A DNA stretch of 64,000 bases. It comes from an uncultured Pelagibacteraceae bacterium (lineage in GTDB: Bacteria > Pseudomonadota > Alphaproteobacteria > Pelagibacterales > Pelagibacteraceae). The position numbers and the translations under genes were made by a program. The notes under the pieces were generated by a model. It was not told the origin of the DNA and searched no databases. It was given only the letters and a program-made list of their open reading frames with translations. Numbering within the stretch: position 1 is the first letter of the stretch; every line of letters starts with the position of its first letter. The stretch is from assembly GCA_902582165.1 (NCBI GenBank), contig CACHQZ010000002.1, forward strand, positions 23,501 to 87,500, written 5' to 3'. This document shows, in pieces, positions 1 through 9,342 of the stretch.

Positions 1-403
1 ATTTAAAAGATAAATCTTTCTCAATCTTTTTGTTAAGTTTAAATTTATCACTTATATATAATAGAACACCAAAAACTAAAGTACTCCATCCTATAACTTC
101 TATATTTCTAAATTTATCAATTAAACTAGTTTGAACTAATAAAAATCCTACTAGCATTACAGGAACTGAAGAAATTAGTATTTTTAAAAATAACAACCTA
201 TTTTCAATAAAATTATAAATATCCTTATGAAAATAAGTTATAACCGCAATAAACGAACCTATGTGCAAGCTTACATCAATTGACAAATTTTCATACTGAA
301 AGTTCGAAAATTTTGATATTAGTATAAGGTGAGAAGAGGAGCTAATAGGCAAGAATTCTGTAATACCTTGAACTAATGAAAGAATCAGAATTTCAATCAT
401 CAT
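1..403 (-). CDS. uppP: Undecaprenyl-diphosphatase UppP (BacA), C-terminus cut off by the window edge
   Basis: Integral-membrane phosphatase that recycles undecaprenyl diphosphate to the monophosphate lipid carrier used in peptidoglycan and polysaccharide export. Reading the minus strand from the ATG at 403 (a second ATG lies at 400) gives about 134 residues with no stop before the edge. The N-terminus carries the family signature: a hydrophobic helix followed by QGITEFLPISSSSHL, the conserved E and Ser-rich motif of BacA/UppP. Later hydrophobic segments fit membrane helices. The gene is divergent from gltD. The other catalytic motif and the C-terminal half lie outside the window, so completeness cannot be judged. 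Confidence 0.9.
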   Translation of the reverse strand, partial: MMIEILILSLVQGITEFLPISSSSHLILISKFSNFQYENLSIDVSLHIGSFIAVITYFHKDIYNFIENRLLFLKILISSVPVMLVGFLLVQTSLIDKFRNIEVIGWSTLVFGVLLYISDKFKLNKKIEKDLSFK

Positions 404-447
404 TTAGAAGTAAAGATGAAGAATGTTTTTTTAATGTCATGAGCAAA

Positions 448-464
448 TGCATATCAGATATGCA
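448..464. promoter_or_regulatory. Inverted repeat in the uppP/gltD divergent spacer (possible operator)
   Basis: Perfect 7-base arms, TGCATAT at 448-454 and ATATGCA at 458-464, separated by three bases, lie in the 162-bp spacer between the divergent uppP and gltD starts. The position suits a regulator-binding site for either gene. I recognise no regulator consensus, and short AT-rich palindromes are common in this genome. Confidence 0.3.
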
Positions 465-497
465 CAAATTAGCTTAAAATATGTTAGATTTTTGAAA

Positions 498-522
498 AAA
501 AGGTAATTAATATTGACCTTTT
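498..522. repeat. Inverted repeat upstream of gltD
   Basis: Arms AAAAGGT (498-504) and ACCTTTT (516-522) match perfectly around an 11-base AT-rich spacer, 44 bases before the gltD start. It could be an operator or a weak hairpin in the gltD leader. The TTGACC at 513-518 overlaps the right arm and resembles a -35 box, but no good -10 follows at standard spacing. Confidence 0.25.
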
Positions 523-565
523 ATTTATGTAAATTTACTCTAAATTTAACTAGTTTGACCTGCTT

Positions 566-2011
566 ATGAAAAACAAAATGTTACAATTTGTAGATTTAAA
601 ACAGGAAACTCCTGTAAAAAGAAACACGTCTGTAAGGAAAGATGACTTTAATGAAATTTACAATGAATTCATTAAGGAAAAAGCTGGAGAGCAGTCAAGC
701 AGATGCTCACAATGCGGTGTTCCTTTTTGCCAAATACATTGCCCCTTAAGTAATAACATTCCCGACTGGCTTAAACTTACGGCTGAAGGGAGAATTAAAG
801 AAGCCTACGAAATTTCTCAAAGCACAAATAATATGCCAGAAGTTTGTGGAAGAATTTGCCCTCAAGATAGGCTTTGTGAAGGTAACTGCGTAATTGAACA
901 ATCTGGACACGGAACAGTTACAATAGGTTCTGTAGAGAAGTATATAAATGATACTGCTTGGGAAAAGGGGTGGGTAAAACCTATTAAAGTAAAAAATGAA
1001 TTGAAACAATCTATAGGTATTATCGGAGCAGGACCAGCTGGAATGGCTTGTGCTGAAGAACTGAGAAAATCTGGATATCAAGTAACAATTTATGATAGAT
1101 ACGATAGACCTGGAGGCCTTCTAATTTATGGGATCCCAAATTTTAAACTTGAGAAATTTGTAGTTGAAAGAAGAACAAAACTTTTAAAAGATGGTGGAAT
1201 AAAATTTGTTCAAAATTTTGAGGTTGGAAAAGACCAATCTCTATATGAACTTAAAAAAAAACACGATGCAATTTTGATTGCAACTGGGGTTTATAAAGCT
1301 AGAGAGATAGAAATACCTGGACATCATCTAAAAAATATTTTTCCAGCAATGGATTTTTTAACAGCTTCTAACAAAAAAGGATTGGGGGATAAGGTCGAAT
1401 TATTTGACAATGGCACTCTTAATGCTGAAGGAAAAGATGTAGTTGTAATTGGTGGCGGTGATACCGCTATGGATTGTGTGAGAACTTCAGTGAGACAAAA
1501 GGCTAAATCAGTGAAATGCTTGTATCGAAGAGATAGAGAAAATATGCCTGGCTCTGCAAGAGAAGTTGGCAATGCTATAGAAGAAGGAGTAGAATTTGTA
1601 TGGCTCACCAGTCCAAAAAGTTTTATTGGAAGCAAGAATGTAGAAGCAGTAGAGGTGAGTAAGATGAAACTTGGGTCACCAGACTCTTCGGGTAGAAAAA
1701 AACCAGAGATTGAAAAAGGTTCAGAATATAAAATTAAAGCAGATATAGTAATTAAATCGTTAGGATTTGACCCTGAAAATCTTCCTAAACTATTTAACGC
1801 AAAGGAATTAGCTATTTCACAGTGGGGTACAATTAAAATTGATTTAAAAACAATGCAAACAAATTTAGACGGAGTTTTTGCTGCTGGAGATATTGTAAGA
1901 GGGGCATCGCTTGTTGTTTGGGCAATCAAAGACGGAAGAGATGCAGCAGATCAGATTGAAAAATACTTAAACTCTAAAGCAAATAAAAATAAGTCTGAGG
2001 AAGCAGCATGA
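566..2011 (+). CDS. gltD: Glutamate synthase (NADPH) small subunit GltD
   Basis: Beta subunit of GOGAT. It oxidises NADPH through FAD and passes electrons via Fe-S clusters to GltB for reductive formation of glutamate from 2-oxoglutarate and glutamine. The 481-residue length is normal. The N-terminal ferredoxin-like domain has two cysteine groups (C47, C50, C55, C59 and C94, C98, C104, C108). The FAD-site GAGPAG is at 154-159, the NADPH-site GGGDTAMD at 296-303, and a C-terminal AAGDIVRGASLVVWAI motif closes the flavin fold. An in-frame ATG at 578 is an alternative start. The stop overlaps the gltB start (ATGA), so the order is gltD then gltB, the reverse of the enterobacterial operon. Confidence 0.96.
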   Translation: MKNKMLQFVDLKQETPVKRNTSVRKDDFNEIYNEFIKEKAGEQSSRCSQCGVPFCQIHCPLSNNIPDWLKLTAEGRIKEAYEISQSTNNMPEVCGRICPQDRLCEGNCVIEQSGHGTVTIGSVEKYINDTAWEKGWVKPIKVKNELKQSIGIIGAGPAGMACAEELRKSGYQVTIYDRYDRPGGLLIYGIPNFKLEKFVVERRTKLLKDGGIKFVQNFEVGKDQSLYELKKKHDAILIATGVYKAREIEIPGHHLKNIFPAMDFLTASNKKGLGDKVELFDNGTLNAEGKDVVVIGGGDTAMDCVRTSVRQKAKSVKCLYRRDRENMPGSAREVGNAIEEGVEFVWLTSPKSFIGSKNVEAVEVSKMKLGSPDSSGRKKPEIEKGSEYKIKADIVIKSLGFDPENLPKLFNAKELAISQWGTIKIDLKTMQTNLDGVFAAGDIVRGASLVVWAIKDGRDAADQIEKYLNSKANKNKSEEAA

Positions 2012-5000
2012 TAAAAAATTATAAAAAAAATAAAAAATTGTTAAGTGAAACTCACAATTACAATTCAGAAATGGAACATGATGCTTGTGGTGTTGGATTG
2101 ATCGCTTCAACTAATGGTAAAAAAACTAGGAAAGTTGTTGAATACGGTATCGAGGCATTAAAGGCTATATGGCATAGAGGAGCAGTAGATGCAGATGGAA
2201 AATCTGGTGATGGAGCAGGAATACAAATAGAAATAGCTCCTGAATTTTTTAAAGAAAAAATCTTAGCAACAGGTCACACACTTGACGAGGAAAAAAGAAT
2301 TTGTGTAGGTATGGTTTTTTTACCTCGCACTGATTATTCAGAGCAAGAAAAATGTCGAGAAATTATTGAGTCCGCATTGCTTGATGGTAATTATTATATA
2401 TATGGCTGGAGGCAAGTACCAATTAATCCAAGTGTGCTTGGAAAAATTGCTGACCAAGGGCGACCAGAAATTGCACAAGTAATGTTTAAAAAAAATGAAA
2501 ATTTGTCAACAAATGATCTTGAAAGAGATCTTTTTGAAACCAGAAAAAAAATAGAAAAAAATGCTCAAGAAAATCAACTGAAAGATTTTTATATTTGCTC
2601 TTTTAGCTCTAGATCTATTGTTTACAAAGGTATGTTCCTTGCTGAAATGCTCTCAGAGTTTTACCCTGATCTTAATGATATTAAATTAACTTCTAGGTTT
2701 GCTGTTTTTCATCAAAGGTATTCAACAAATACCTTTCCTAGCTGGGATTTAGCTCAACCTTTTAGGACATTAGCTCATAACGGTGAGATAAATACCCTTA
2801 AAGGGAATATAAATTGGATGAAAATACATGAGCAAGATATGTCAAGCTCACTCTTTAAAAATGTTAAAGATCTAAAACCAGTTATCAAAAGTTCTTCAGA
2901 CTCAGGTGCTTTAGATAATGTTTTTGAATTATTAATTCATTCTGGAAAATTGGCTCCCCTAATAAAATTGATGATGATACCTGATGCTTGGTCTAAAAGA
3001 AGTAAAACAGTACCCAAAAACCATCAAGACTTATTTAATTTTTTAAACAGCACCATTGAACCTTGGGATGGTCCAGCAGCTATTTGTGCTACTGATGCTA
3101 AATGGGTATTAGCCTCCTCAGATAGAAATGGATTAAGGCCACTGAGATATACAATATCCTCTGATAATTTGTTTTTTGCAGGTTCAGAAACTGGAATGAT
3201 AAAAATTCCTGAGGAAAAAATTATAGAGAAAGGAAAACTCGGGCCAGGCCAGATAATTGCTATAGATTTAAAAAAAGGTAAATTGTTTAAAGATAAAGAA
3301 ATTAAGGATCTTTTAGCTAAAGATTATAAGAAATATAATAAACAAATCATTGATCTTGAAAAGAAAATTTCAGATGAGAAAGAGAAACCTTATTTGCAAG
3401 GTGAGGATTTAAGAAAAAGACAGTATCTATCTGGATTGAGTATTGAGGACTTGGAACTAATTCTTCACCCAATGGCTGAAGAAGGCAAAGAAGCGTCTGG
3501 ATCTATGGGAGATGACACTCCTGTTGCTGTTTTATCTAGTCATTTCAGACCAGTATCACATTATTTCAGGCAAAATTTCAGTCAAGTTACGAATCCACCA
3601 ATTGACTCACTAAGAGAGAATAAAGTAATGAGCTTAAAAACAAGATTTGGAAACCTTGGTAATATTTTAGATTTTGATAATTTAACAGAAGAAAATATTT
3701 ATGTTTTAGACAGTCCAATATTAACTAACTCTCAATCAAAAAAATTTAAAAAATTTTTTTCTAAAAAGATTAAAATTATTGATTGCACTTTTGATATTTC
3801 CTCCTCTTTAAAAGATAGAATAGAAGCAATAAGAGAAGAAGCAGAGACTTCTGTTAGGGAAGGGAGCACATGTTTAATTTTATCAGATAAAAACATTTCA
3901 AGTAAAAGTGCAAGCATACCTAGCATACTGTCAACTGGAGCAATTCACTCGCATTTAGTAAAACAAGGATTAAGAGGATACTGTTCGCTTAATATTGAAT
4001 GTTCAGATGCTTTAGACACCCATTCTTTTGCTATATTAATCGGAGTTGGCGCAACAACTGTAAATCCATATCTTGCAATAGATAGTATTTATCAAAGATT
4101 TGAAAAAAAATTATTTGGTAAATCTGATTTTGAAAGTTGTGTGATAAAATTTAAAAAGTCAATTGATGCTGGACTTTTAAAAATAATGTCTAAAATGGGA
4201 ATATCTGTAATAAGTTCTTATAGAGGTGGATGTAATTTTGAGGCTGTAGGTCTAAGTAGAGCAATAGTTTCTGACTATTTTCCAGGAATGTCATCTAGGA
4301 TTTCGGGCATTGGTGTAATTGGAATAGAAAAGAAAATAAAAGAACTTCATGCTAAATTTAATGCTAAAAATGTTTTTAGCTTACCTATAGGAGGTCTCTA
4401 TAGGTATAGAAAAAGCGGTGAGGATCATCAATATCAAGGAAGATTAATTCACCTATTACAAAACGCAGTTAGTAGTGGATCATACGATCAATACAAAAAA
4501 TATTCTTCAGGTATTCATAATCTCCCACCAATCAATATAAGAGATCTCTTAGAATTTAAGAAATCTAGAAAAGAAATAAATATTGATGAAGTTGAGCCAT
4601 TAGAAGATATTTTAAAAAGATTTGGTAGTGGAAGTATGTCTCATGGAGCTTTATCAGCCGAAGCTCATGAAACTTTAGCTGTGGGAATGAATAGAATAAA
4701 AGGAGCTTCCTGTAGCGGTGAAGGAGGAGAAGACGCTAAAAGGTTTAAAGTTCTTTCAAATGGAGATAGTGCAAATTCTAGAGTAAAGCAAATTGCTTCA
4801 GCACGGTTTGGAGTAACCGTAGATTATCTTAATAATGCAAACGAAATAGAGATAAAAATTGCTCAAGGAGCAAAACCTGGCGAAGGAGGACAGCTTCCAG
4901 GTTTTAAAGTTACTGAAGAAATAGCAAGATTAAGACATTCTACTCCGGGAGTCACTTTAATTTCACCTCCTCCTCATCATGATATTTATTCAATTGAAGA

Positions 5001-6507
5001 CTTAGCTCAACTGATCTATGACTTAAAACAAATTAATCCTCAAGCTAGAGTAGGCGTTAAATTAGTTGCATCAACAGGGATAGGTACTATTGCTGCTGGA
5101 GTTGCAAAAGCAAAAGCAGACATAATTTTAATTTCTGGACATTCAGGCGGAACTGGAGCTAGCCCTCAAACAAGTATCAAATATGCAGGAATACCCTGGG
5201 AGATGGGCCTTACCGAAGCTAACCAAATTTTAACCTTAAATAATCTCAGACATAACGTTACACTCAGAACCGACGGAGGTTTAAAAACCGGAAGAGATGT
5301 TGTGATAGCAGCAATGATGGGAGCTGAAGAATATGGTATGGGAACATCCTCTCTAGTAGCTATGGGCTGTATAATGGTAAGACAATGTCATTCCAATACT
5401 TGCCCTGTAGGAGTGTGTAGCCAAGATACCTCTCTAAGAGAAAAATTCACAGGTACGCCCGAAAAAGTAGTAAATTTATTTAAATTCGTGGCTAGCGAGG
5501 TAAGAGAAATTTTAGCCTCATTAGGTTTTAAATCAATTAATGAAATTATTGGACGAACTGATTTATTATCTCAAGTTAATAAGGGAGCACCAAACTTGGA
5601 TGATCTAGATCTAAACCCATTATTAGTCCAAGCGGACCCAGGCGATAACCCAAGATATTGTAAAAATAATCATATTAATAAAGTTCCTGAAACCTTAGAT
5701 GAAAAAATCTGGTCAGATATAAAAGATAATATCAAACCTACTGAAAAAAATAATTATGAATATGCAATTGGAAATACATCTAGATCTGTTGGTACTAGGC
5801 TATCACACTATGTTTACAAAAAATACGGCAATGAGAAACTAAACGATGAAACTATTAATATAAAATTATTTGGTTCTGCTGGACAGTCTTTAGGAGCATT
5901 TTTAGCGAAAGGAATAAGTCTGACGGTTGAAGGTGACTGTAATGATTATGTTGGTAAAGGTCTTTCTGGAGGAACGATTATTGTTAGGACATCGGAAAAA
6001 AGTAAATTGGTTGCGCATGAAAATACAATAATAGGTAATACAGTTTTATATGGAGCTACTTCAGGAAAACTTTATGCATCAGGGCAAGCAGGTGAAAGAT
6101 TTGCAGTAAGAAACTCAGGTAGTTTTGCTGTTGTGGAGGGTTGTGGAGCTCACGGTTGCGAGTACATGACGGGTGGAACTGCAATTATACTAGGACCCGT
6201 TGGAGACAATTTTGGAGCAGGCATGACTGGTGGAATGGCATTTATTTATGACAAGAGAAATGAATTTGAAAACTTTGCAAATTCTGCATCAATAATTTGG
6301 CAATCTGTGGAAACAGATTATTGGAAAGAGTTCCTAAAAGAAAGTATTAGAGATTTTTATACTAAAACTTCTTCAAAAAAAGCAAAAAAAATACTGGAAA
6401 ATTTCAAGCCTGAACTAAATAATTTTAAGCAAGTGTGCCCATTAGAAATGCTTGATAAATTAGACAATCCTATTAGTTTAAGATCTCATACTAAGAAAGC
6501 AGGTTAA
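2008..6507 (+). CDS. gltB: Glutamate synthase (NADPH) large subunit GltB
   Basis: Alpha subunit of GOGAT: an N-terminal class II glutaminase frees ammonia from glutamine, which is channelled to the FMN site to aminate 2-oxoglutarate. It has 1499 residues, as usual for bacterial GltB. C27 (in DACGVGL) should be the nucleophile exposed after removal of a 26-residue propeptide. A central domain follows, then the FMN domain around residues 870-1240 with the [3Fe-4S] cysteines C1121, C1127 and C1132 (CxxxxxCxxxxC), and a C-terminal GXGXG beta-helix with Gly repeats (GLSGGTIIV, GATSGKLYASGQAGERF, GMTGGMAF). It overlaps gltD by 4 bp, and its TAATG stop starts the next gene. Confidence 0.97.
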   Translation: MIKNYKKNKKLLSETHNYNSEMEHDACGVGLIASTNGKKTRKVVEYGIEALKAIWHRGAVDADGKSGDGAGIQIEIAPEFFKEKILATGHTLDEEKRICVGMVFLPRTDYSEQEKCREIIESALLDGNYYIYGWRQVPINPSVLGKIADQGRPEIAQVMFKKNENLSTNDLERDLFETRKKIEKNAQENQLKDFYICSFSSRSIVYKGMFLAEMLSEFYPDLNDIKLTSRFAVFHQRYSTNTFPSWDLAQPFRTLAHNGEINTLKGNINWMKIHEQDMSSSLFKNVKDLKPVIKSSSDSGALDNVFELLIHSGKLAPLIKLMMIPDAWSKRSKTVPKNHQDLFNFLNSTIEPWDGPAAICATDAKWVLASSDRNGLRPLRYTISSDNLFFAGSETGMIKIPEEKIIEKGKLGPGQIIAIDLKKGKLFKDKEIKDLLAKDYKKYNKQIIDLEKKISDEKEKPYLQGEDLRKRQYLSGLSIEDLELILHPMAEEGKEASGSMGDDTPVAVLSSHFRPVSHYFRQNFSQVTNPPIDSLRENKVMSLKTRFGNLGNILDFDNLTEENIYVLDSPILTNSQSKKFKKFFSKKIKIIDCTFDISSSLKDRIEAIREEAETSVREGSTCLILSDKNISSKSASIPSILSTGAIHSHLVKQGLRGYCSLNIECSDALDTHSFAILIGVGATTVNPYLAIDSIYQRFEKKLFGKSDFESCVIKFKKSIDAGLLKIMSKMGISVISSYRGGCNFEAVGLSRAIVSDYFPGMSSRISGIGVIGIEKKIKELHAKFNAKNVFSLPIGGLYRYRKSGEDHQYQGRLIHLLQNAVSSGSYDQYKKYSSGIHNLPPINIRDLLEFKKSRKEINIDEVEPLEDILKRFGSGSMSHGALSAEAHETLAVGMNRIKGASCSGEGGEDAKRFKVLSNGDSANSRVKQIASARFGVTVDYLNNANEIEIKIAQGAKPGEGGQLPGFKVTEEIARLRHSTPGVTLISPPPHHDIYSIEDLAQLIYDLKQINPQARVGVKLVASTGIGTIAAGVAKAKADIILISGHSGGTGASPQTSIKYAGIPWEMGLTEANQILTLNNLRHNVTLRTDGGLKTGRDVVIAAMMGAEEYGMGTSSLVAMGCIMVRQCHSNTCPVGVCSQDTSLREKFTGTPEKVVNLFKFVASEVREILASLGFKSINEIIGRTDLLSQVNKGAPNLDDLDLNPLLVQADPGDNPRYCKNNHINKVPETLDEKIWSDIKDNIKPTEKNNYEYAIGNTSRSVGTRLSHYVYKKYGNEKLNDETINIKLFGSAGQSLGAFLAKGISLTVEGDCNDYVGKGLSGGTIIVRTSEKSKLVAHENTIIGNTVLYGATSGKLYASGQAGERFAVRNSGSFAVVEGCGAHGCEYMTGGTAIILGPVGDNFGAGMTGGMAFIYDKRNEFENFANSASIIWQSVETDYWKEFLKESIRDFYTKTSSKKAKKILENFKPELNNFKQVCPLEMLDKLDNPISLRSHTKKAG

Positions 6508-7385
6508 TGAGTAAAATTAAAGTTTTTTGCTTTGGCTTTGGTCAAGTCGCAGAAAATTTCATTAATAAGCTAATTAACGAAAAAAAAGGCTTTGATTTAA
6601 GTGTTACTTCGAGACATGAAACTCATCAGATAGAGTTTAATAACATTAAAATAAATTCATACCAATTTACTGAAAACAAGTTTGATAACTCTATTAAAAA
6701 AAAAATAGAGGAAGCAGATTACATTTTAGTTTCTATTCCACCTATTGATGGTAAAGATATTGTAGCAAATTACCTTGAAATAAATTTAAAAAAAACAATA
6801 AATTGTAAATGGATTACATATTTATCTGCAACTAGTGTATACGGGGATCATAAAGGTGAATGGGTTAACGAAGATAGCGCTACTCAACCCACGTCAGATA
6901 ATGGGATAAGTAGATTAGAAGCAGAAAAAAACTGGAAAAGTTTATCGAATAAAAAAAATTTTCCACTTCAAATTTTTAGATTAGCCGGCATATATTCAAA
7001 CGAGTTTAATATTTTGAAAAGATTAAAAACTGGTAAAGTACAAATTGTAGATAAAAAAAATCACTTTTTTTCAAGAATTCATGTTGAGGATATAGCTAAC
7101 ATTTTATTTAAGTCTCTTGATAATTTTAAAAATAATGAAATCTATAACATTTGTGATGATAAACCTGCATCGCAAATTGAAGTAGCAACCTACGGGGCAA
7201 AATTATTAAAACTAGAGAAACCTAATTCAGTTAAACTTGAGGAAGTAGAAAGCGGAATGTTGAGAAATTTTTATAAAGACTCAAAAAAAGTTGATAATAA
7301 AAAAATGAAAAAATTTTTTAATCACAAATTAAAGTACCCAACTTATGTTGAAGGACTAAATTATATCTTTAACAATACTTTCTAA
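6507..7385 (+). CDS. NAD-dependent epimerase/dehydratase family protein (YeeZ-like SDR)
   Basis: Extended short-chain dehydrogenase-fold protein of 292 residues. A Rossmann nucleotide loop is seen at 10-15 (GFGQVA). The segment SATSVYGDHKGEW (about 107-119) is typical of the YeeZ-like branch, with Y112 in the active-site region. The substrate is unknown; relatives are annotated as sugar-nucleotide epimerases without proof. It is translationally coupled to gltB by TAATG, so it is co-transcribed with GOGAT, although a functional link is only inference. Its last 30 bp overlap the 3' end of the convergent hydrolase gene. Confidence 0.8.
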   Translation: MSKIKVFCFGFGQVAENFINKLINEKKGFDLSVTSRHETHQIEFNNIKINSYQFTENKFDNSIKKKIEEADYILVSIPPIDGKDIVANYLEINLKKTINCKWITYLSATSVYGDHKGEWVNEDSATQPTSDNGISRLEAEKNWKSLSNKKNFPLQIFRLAGIYSNEFNILKRLKTGKVQIVDKKNHFFSRIHVEDIANILFKSLDNFKNNEIYNICDDKPASQIEVATYGAKLLKLEKPNSVKLEEVESGMLRNFYKDSKKVDNKKMKKFFNHKLKYPTYVEGLNYIFNNTF

Positions 7386-8132
7386 TTCTTTAATTATTTT
7401 TTTTAAGGGAGCTTGATTTGATAAACTATGGTCCCCGTTTTTAATTACCACTAACTTCTTTTGTGCATTCTGAAATACCGAAAGAACTTTTCTTGAAAAG
7501 GATACCGGCACAACTTCATCTTTGCTACCATGAACCATTGTTACTTTTATTCTAGATTTTATTTTTTTAGATAGGATTTTATTTTTTCTTCCATCTTTAA
7601 TTAATTGATAAGTAATGGGATATTGATTTTGTTTTTGTTTAAACTTTGAACCGCCATGCGAAATTATAGATATTCCTTTACTTACAATTTCCTTTTTAAT
7701 TTTATTTGTAAATTTTTTCCACATTAGTCTATCCAAAAATTCAGGAGCTGAGCCTATACCGACAAAACCTACAATTTGATTTTCAAAATATCTAAATAGA
7801 TTTAAAGATATCCATGCTCCCATGCTAGAACCAATAAGTATAAATCTATTCTTTTTAACAATTTTTTTAATTGAATTCTTAGCGTCATTAGACCATTGGG
7901 TTATATTTCCATTTGTAAATTTACCCGATGACTTACCGTGTCCTGAATACTCAATAGCTAAAAAACCTAATTTATTTTTTACAGCAAATTTTTTAAAGGC
8001 TTGAGGTTTTTTCCCATCAATATCAGACATAAAACCAGGAAGAAAAATTATATATAGCTTCTTTTTAAAATAATTGTCTATATATCTAAGCTTTTTAGTA
8101 TTCGAAATTTTTATATACTTAAATTTTTTCAT
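7356..8132 (-). CDS. Alpha/beta hydrolase
   Basis: Cytosolic serine hydrolase of 258 residues. The nucleophile elbow GSSMG is at 101-105 (S103). Probable triad partners are D205 (HGSKDEVVP) and H235 (NGDHSLS), and an oxyanion-type YSGHGKSSG loop is at 62-70. No signal peptide is seen. The substrate cannot be told from sequence; esterase or thioesterase activity is plausible. The 3' end overlaps the epimerase gene by 30 bp on the opposite strand, so both C-termini are encoded by the same DNA. It is divergent from the following glycosyltransferase, with a 37-bp spacer. Confidence 0.82.
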   Translation of the reverse strand: MKKFKYIKISNTKKLRYIDNYFKKKLYIIFLPGFMSDIDGKKPQAFKKFAVKNKLGFLAIEYSGHGKSSGKFTNGNITQWSNDAKNSIKKIVKKNRFILIGSSMGAWISLNLFRYFENQIVGFVGIGSAPEFLDRLMWKKFTNKIKKEIVSKGISIISHGGSKFKQKQNQYPITYQLIKDGRKNKILSKKIKSRIKVTMVHGSKDEVVPVSFSRKVLSVFQNAQKKLVVIKNGDHSLSNQAPLKKIIKELESIVKDII

Positions 8133-8169
8133 ATGACGTTAATTTAATTTGTTATTATATAGAAATAAA

Positions 8170-9342
8170 ATGACTTCTAAAATAAATGTTTTGCAAGTGA
8201 TACCAAAACTTGGTTACGGCGGTGCCGAAACAGGATGTTATGATATTGCTCATTATTTGGCAGAACAAGATTGCGGTTCTTATATAGCCACTTCCGGAGG
8301 CGAACTGCTAAAATTTGTAAAAAAAAACAAAGTAGGTATTTTTAGAATTCCTGTACATTCAAAAAATCCGTTATTAATTTTTCTAAATTCAATAATTTTA
8401 TCTATTTTTATTCTGTTTAAAAAAGTTAATATTGTTCATGCAAGAAGTAGAGCACCGGCTTGGTCGTGTTATTTTGCATGTCTTTTAACTAACACAAGAT
8501 TCGTAACTACTTTTCATGGAACTTATAATTTTAAAAGTAACCTAAAAAAATTTTATAATAGTATTATGCTAAGATCGAATCTTACAATAGCAGGTTCAAA
8601 CTTTATTTTTAATCATATTAATGAAAAATATGTAGAGTATTTAAACGAAAAAAGAAAAAAATTAATAGTTATATTCAGAGGGATAAACATTGATTACTAT
8701 AATCAAAAAAACATATCGATCTTGAAGCAAGAAAAATTAAAAAAGGAATGGAATTTGTCTTCTGATAAATTTACTATTTTGATGCCAGGTAGATTAACTT
8801 ACTGGAAGGGGCAGGAAAAATTTATTGAGTCTCTGAATATTTTAACTGAAGACTATGATATAGATAATTTTCAGGCTATATTGCTTGGCTCAGATCAAGG
8901 AAGAAAAGTTTATAAAAAAAAATTATTTAGTTTAATCGAAAGATATAGTTTGAGTAAAAAGGTAAAATTCATTGATAATTGTAATGAAATGCCACTCGCT
9001 TACTCACTAGCTGATGTTGTTGTTTCAGCATCTGTAGAACCAGAATCTTTTGGAAGAATTGCTATAGAGTCCCAAGCGATGTGCAAGCCAATAATCGCAA
9101 GCAATATCGGTGGATCAAAGGAAACAATTCTAAATAAAAAATCTGGGTATTTGTATAAACATGATGATCCGAGAGAACTTGCGAAATTTTTAAATACTGT
9201 TATTCAATTAGATCAAGAGGAGTTGAAATTAATGGGAAACGAGGGTAGAAAAAATGTATCTAAAAAATTTGACGTGGAAATAATGTGTAGTTCTAATTTA
9301 AGAGAGTATAAAAAATTACTAAAAAAAGATGCCAGAAATTAA
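8170..9342 (+). CDS. Glycosyltransferase family 4 protein
   Basis: GT-B fold glycosyltransferase of 390 residues, probably a nucleotide-sugar-dependent enzyme of lipopolysaccharide or surface glycan synthesis. The N-terminal domain opens with LQVIPKLGYGGAE, the GT4 acceptor-side motif. The C-terminal donor domain has GRLTYWKGQEKFI and the EX7E motif (E292 and E300, in EPESFGRIAIE). I prefer the ATG at 8170 to the upstream TTG at 8149, since homology-like sequence begins there. The last 14 bp overlap the start of thrS, so it probably heads the transcript that runs into the translation genes. Confidence 0.85.
   Translation: MTSKINVLQVIPKLGYGGAETGCYDIAHYLAEQDCGSYIATSGGELLKFVKKNKVGIFRIPVHSKNPLLIFLNSIILSIFILFKKVNIVHARSRAPAWSCYFACLLTNTRFVTTFHGTYNFKSNLKKFYNSIMLRSNLTIAGSNFIFNHINEKYVEYLNEKRKKLIVIFRGINIDYYNQKNISILKQEKLKKEWNLSSDKFTILMPGRLTYWKGQEKFIESLNILTEDYDIDNFQAILLGSDQGRKVYKKKLFSLIERYSLSKKVKFIDNCNEMPLAYSLADVVVSASVEPESFGRIAIESQAMCKPIIASNIGGSKETILNKKSGYLYKHDDPRELAKFLNTVIQLDQEELKLMGNEGRKNVSKKFDVEIMCSSNLREYKKLLKKDARN

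Noticed and set aside
513..541. TTGACC-17-TACTCT as a gltD promoter
   Set aside because: The -35 is good, but the -10 matches only three of six bases; it is not strong enough to annotate.
1324..1929. 201-codon minus-strand frame within gltD
   Set aside because: It is antisense to well-conserved gltD sequence; the product has a Ser/Leu/Ile-rich shadow composition and no domain.
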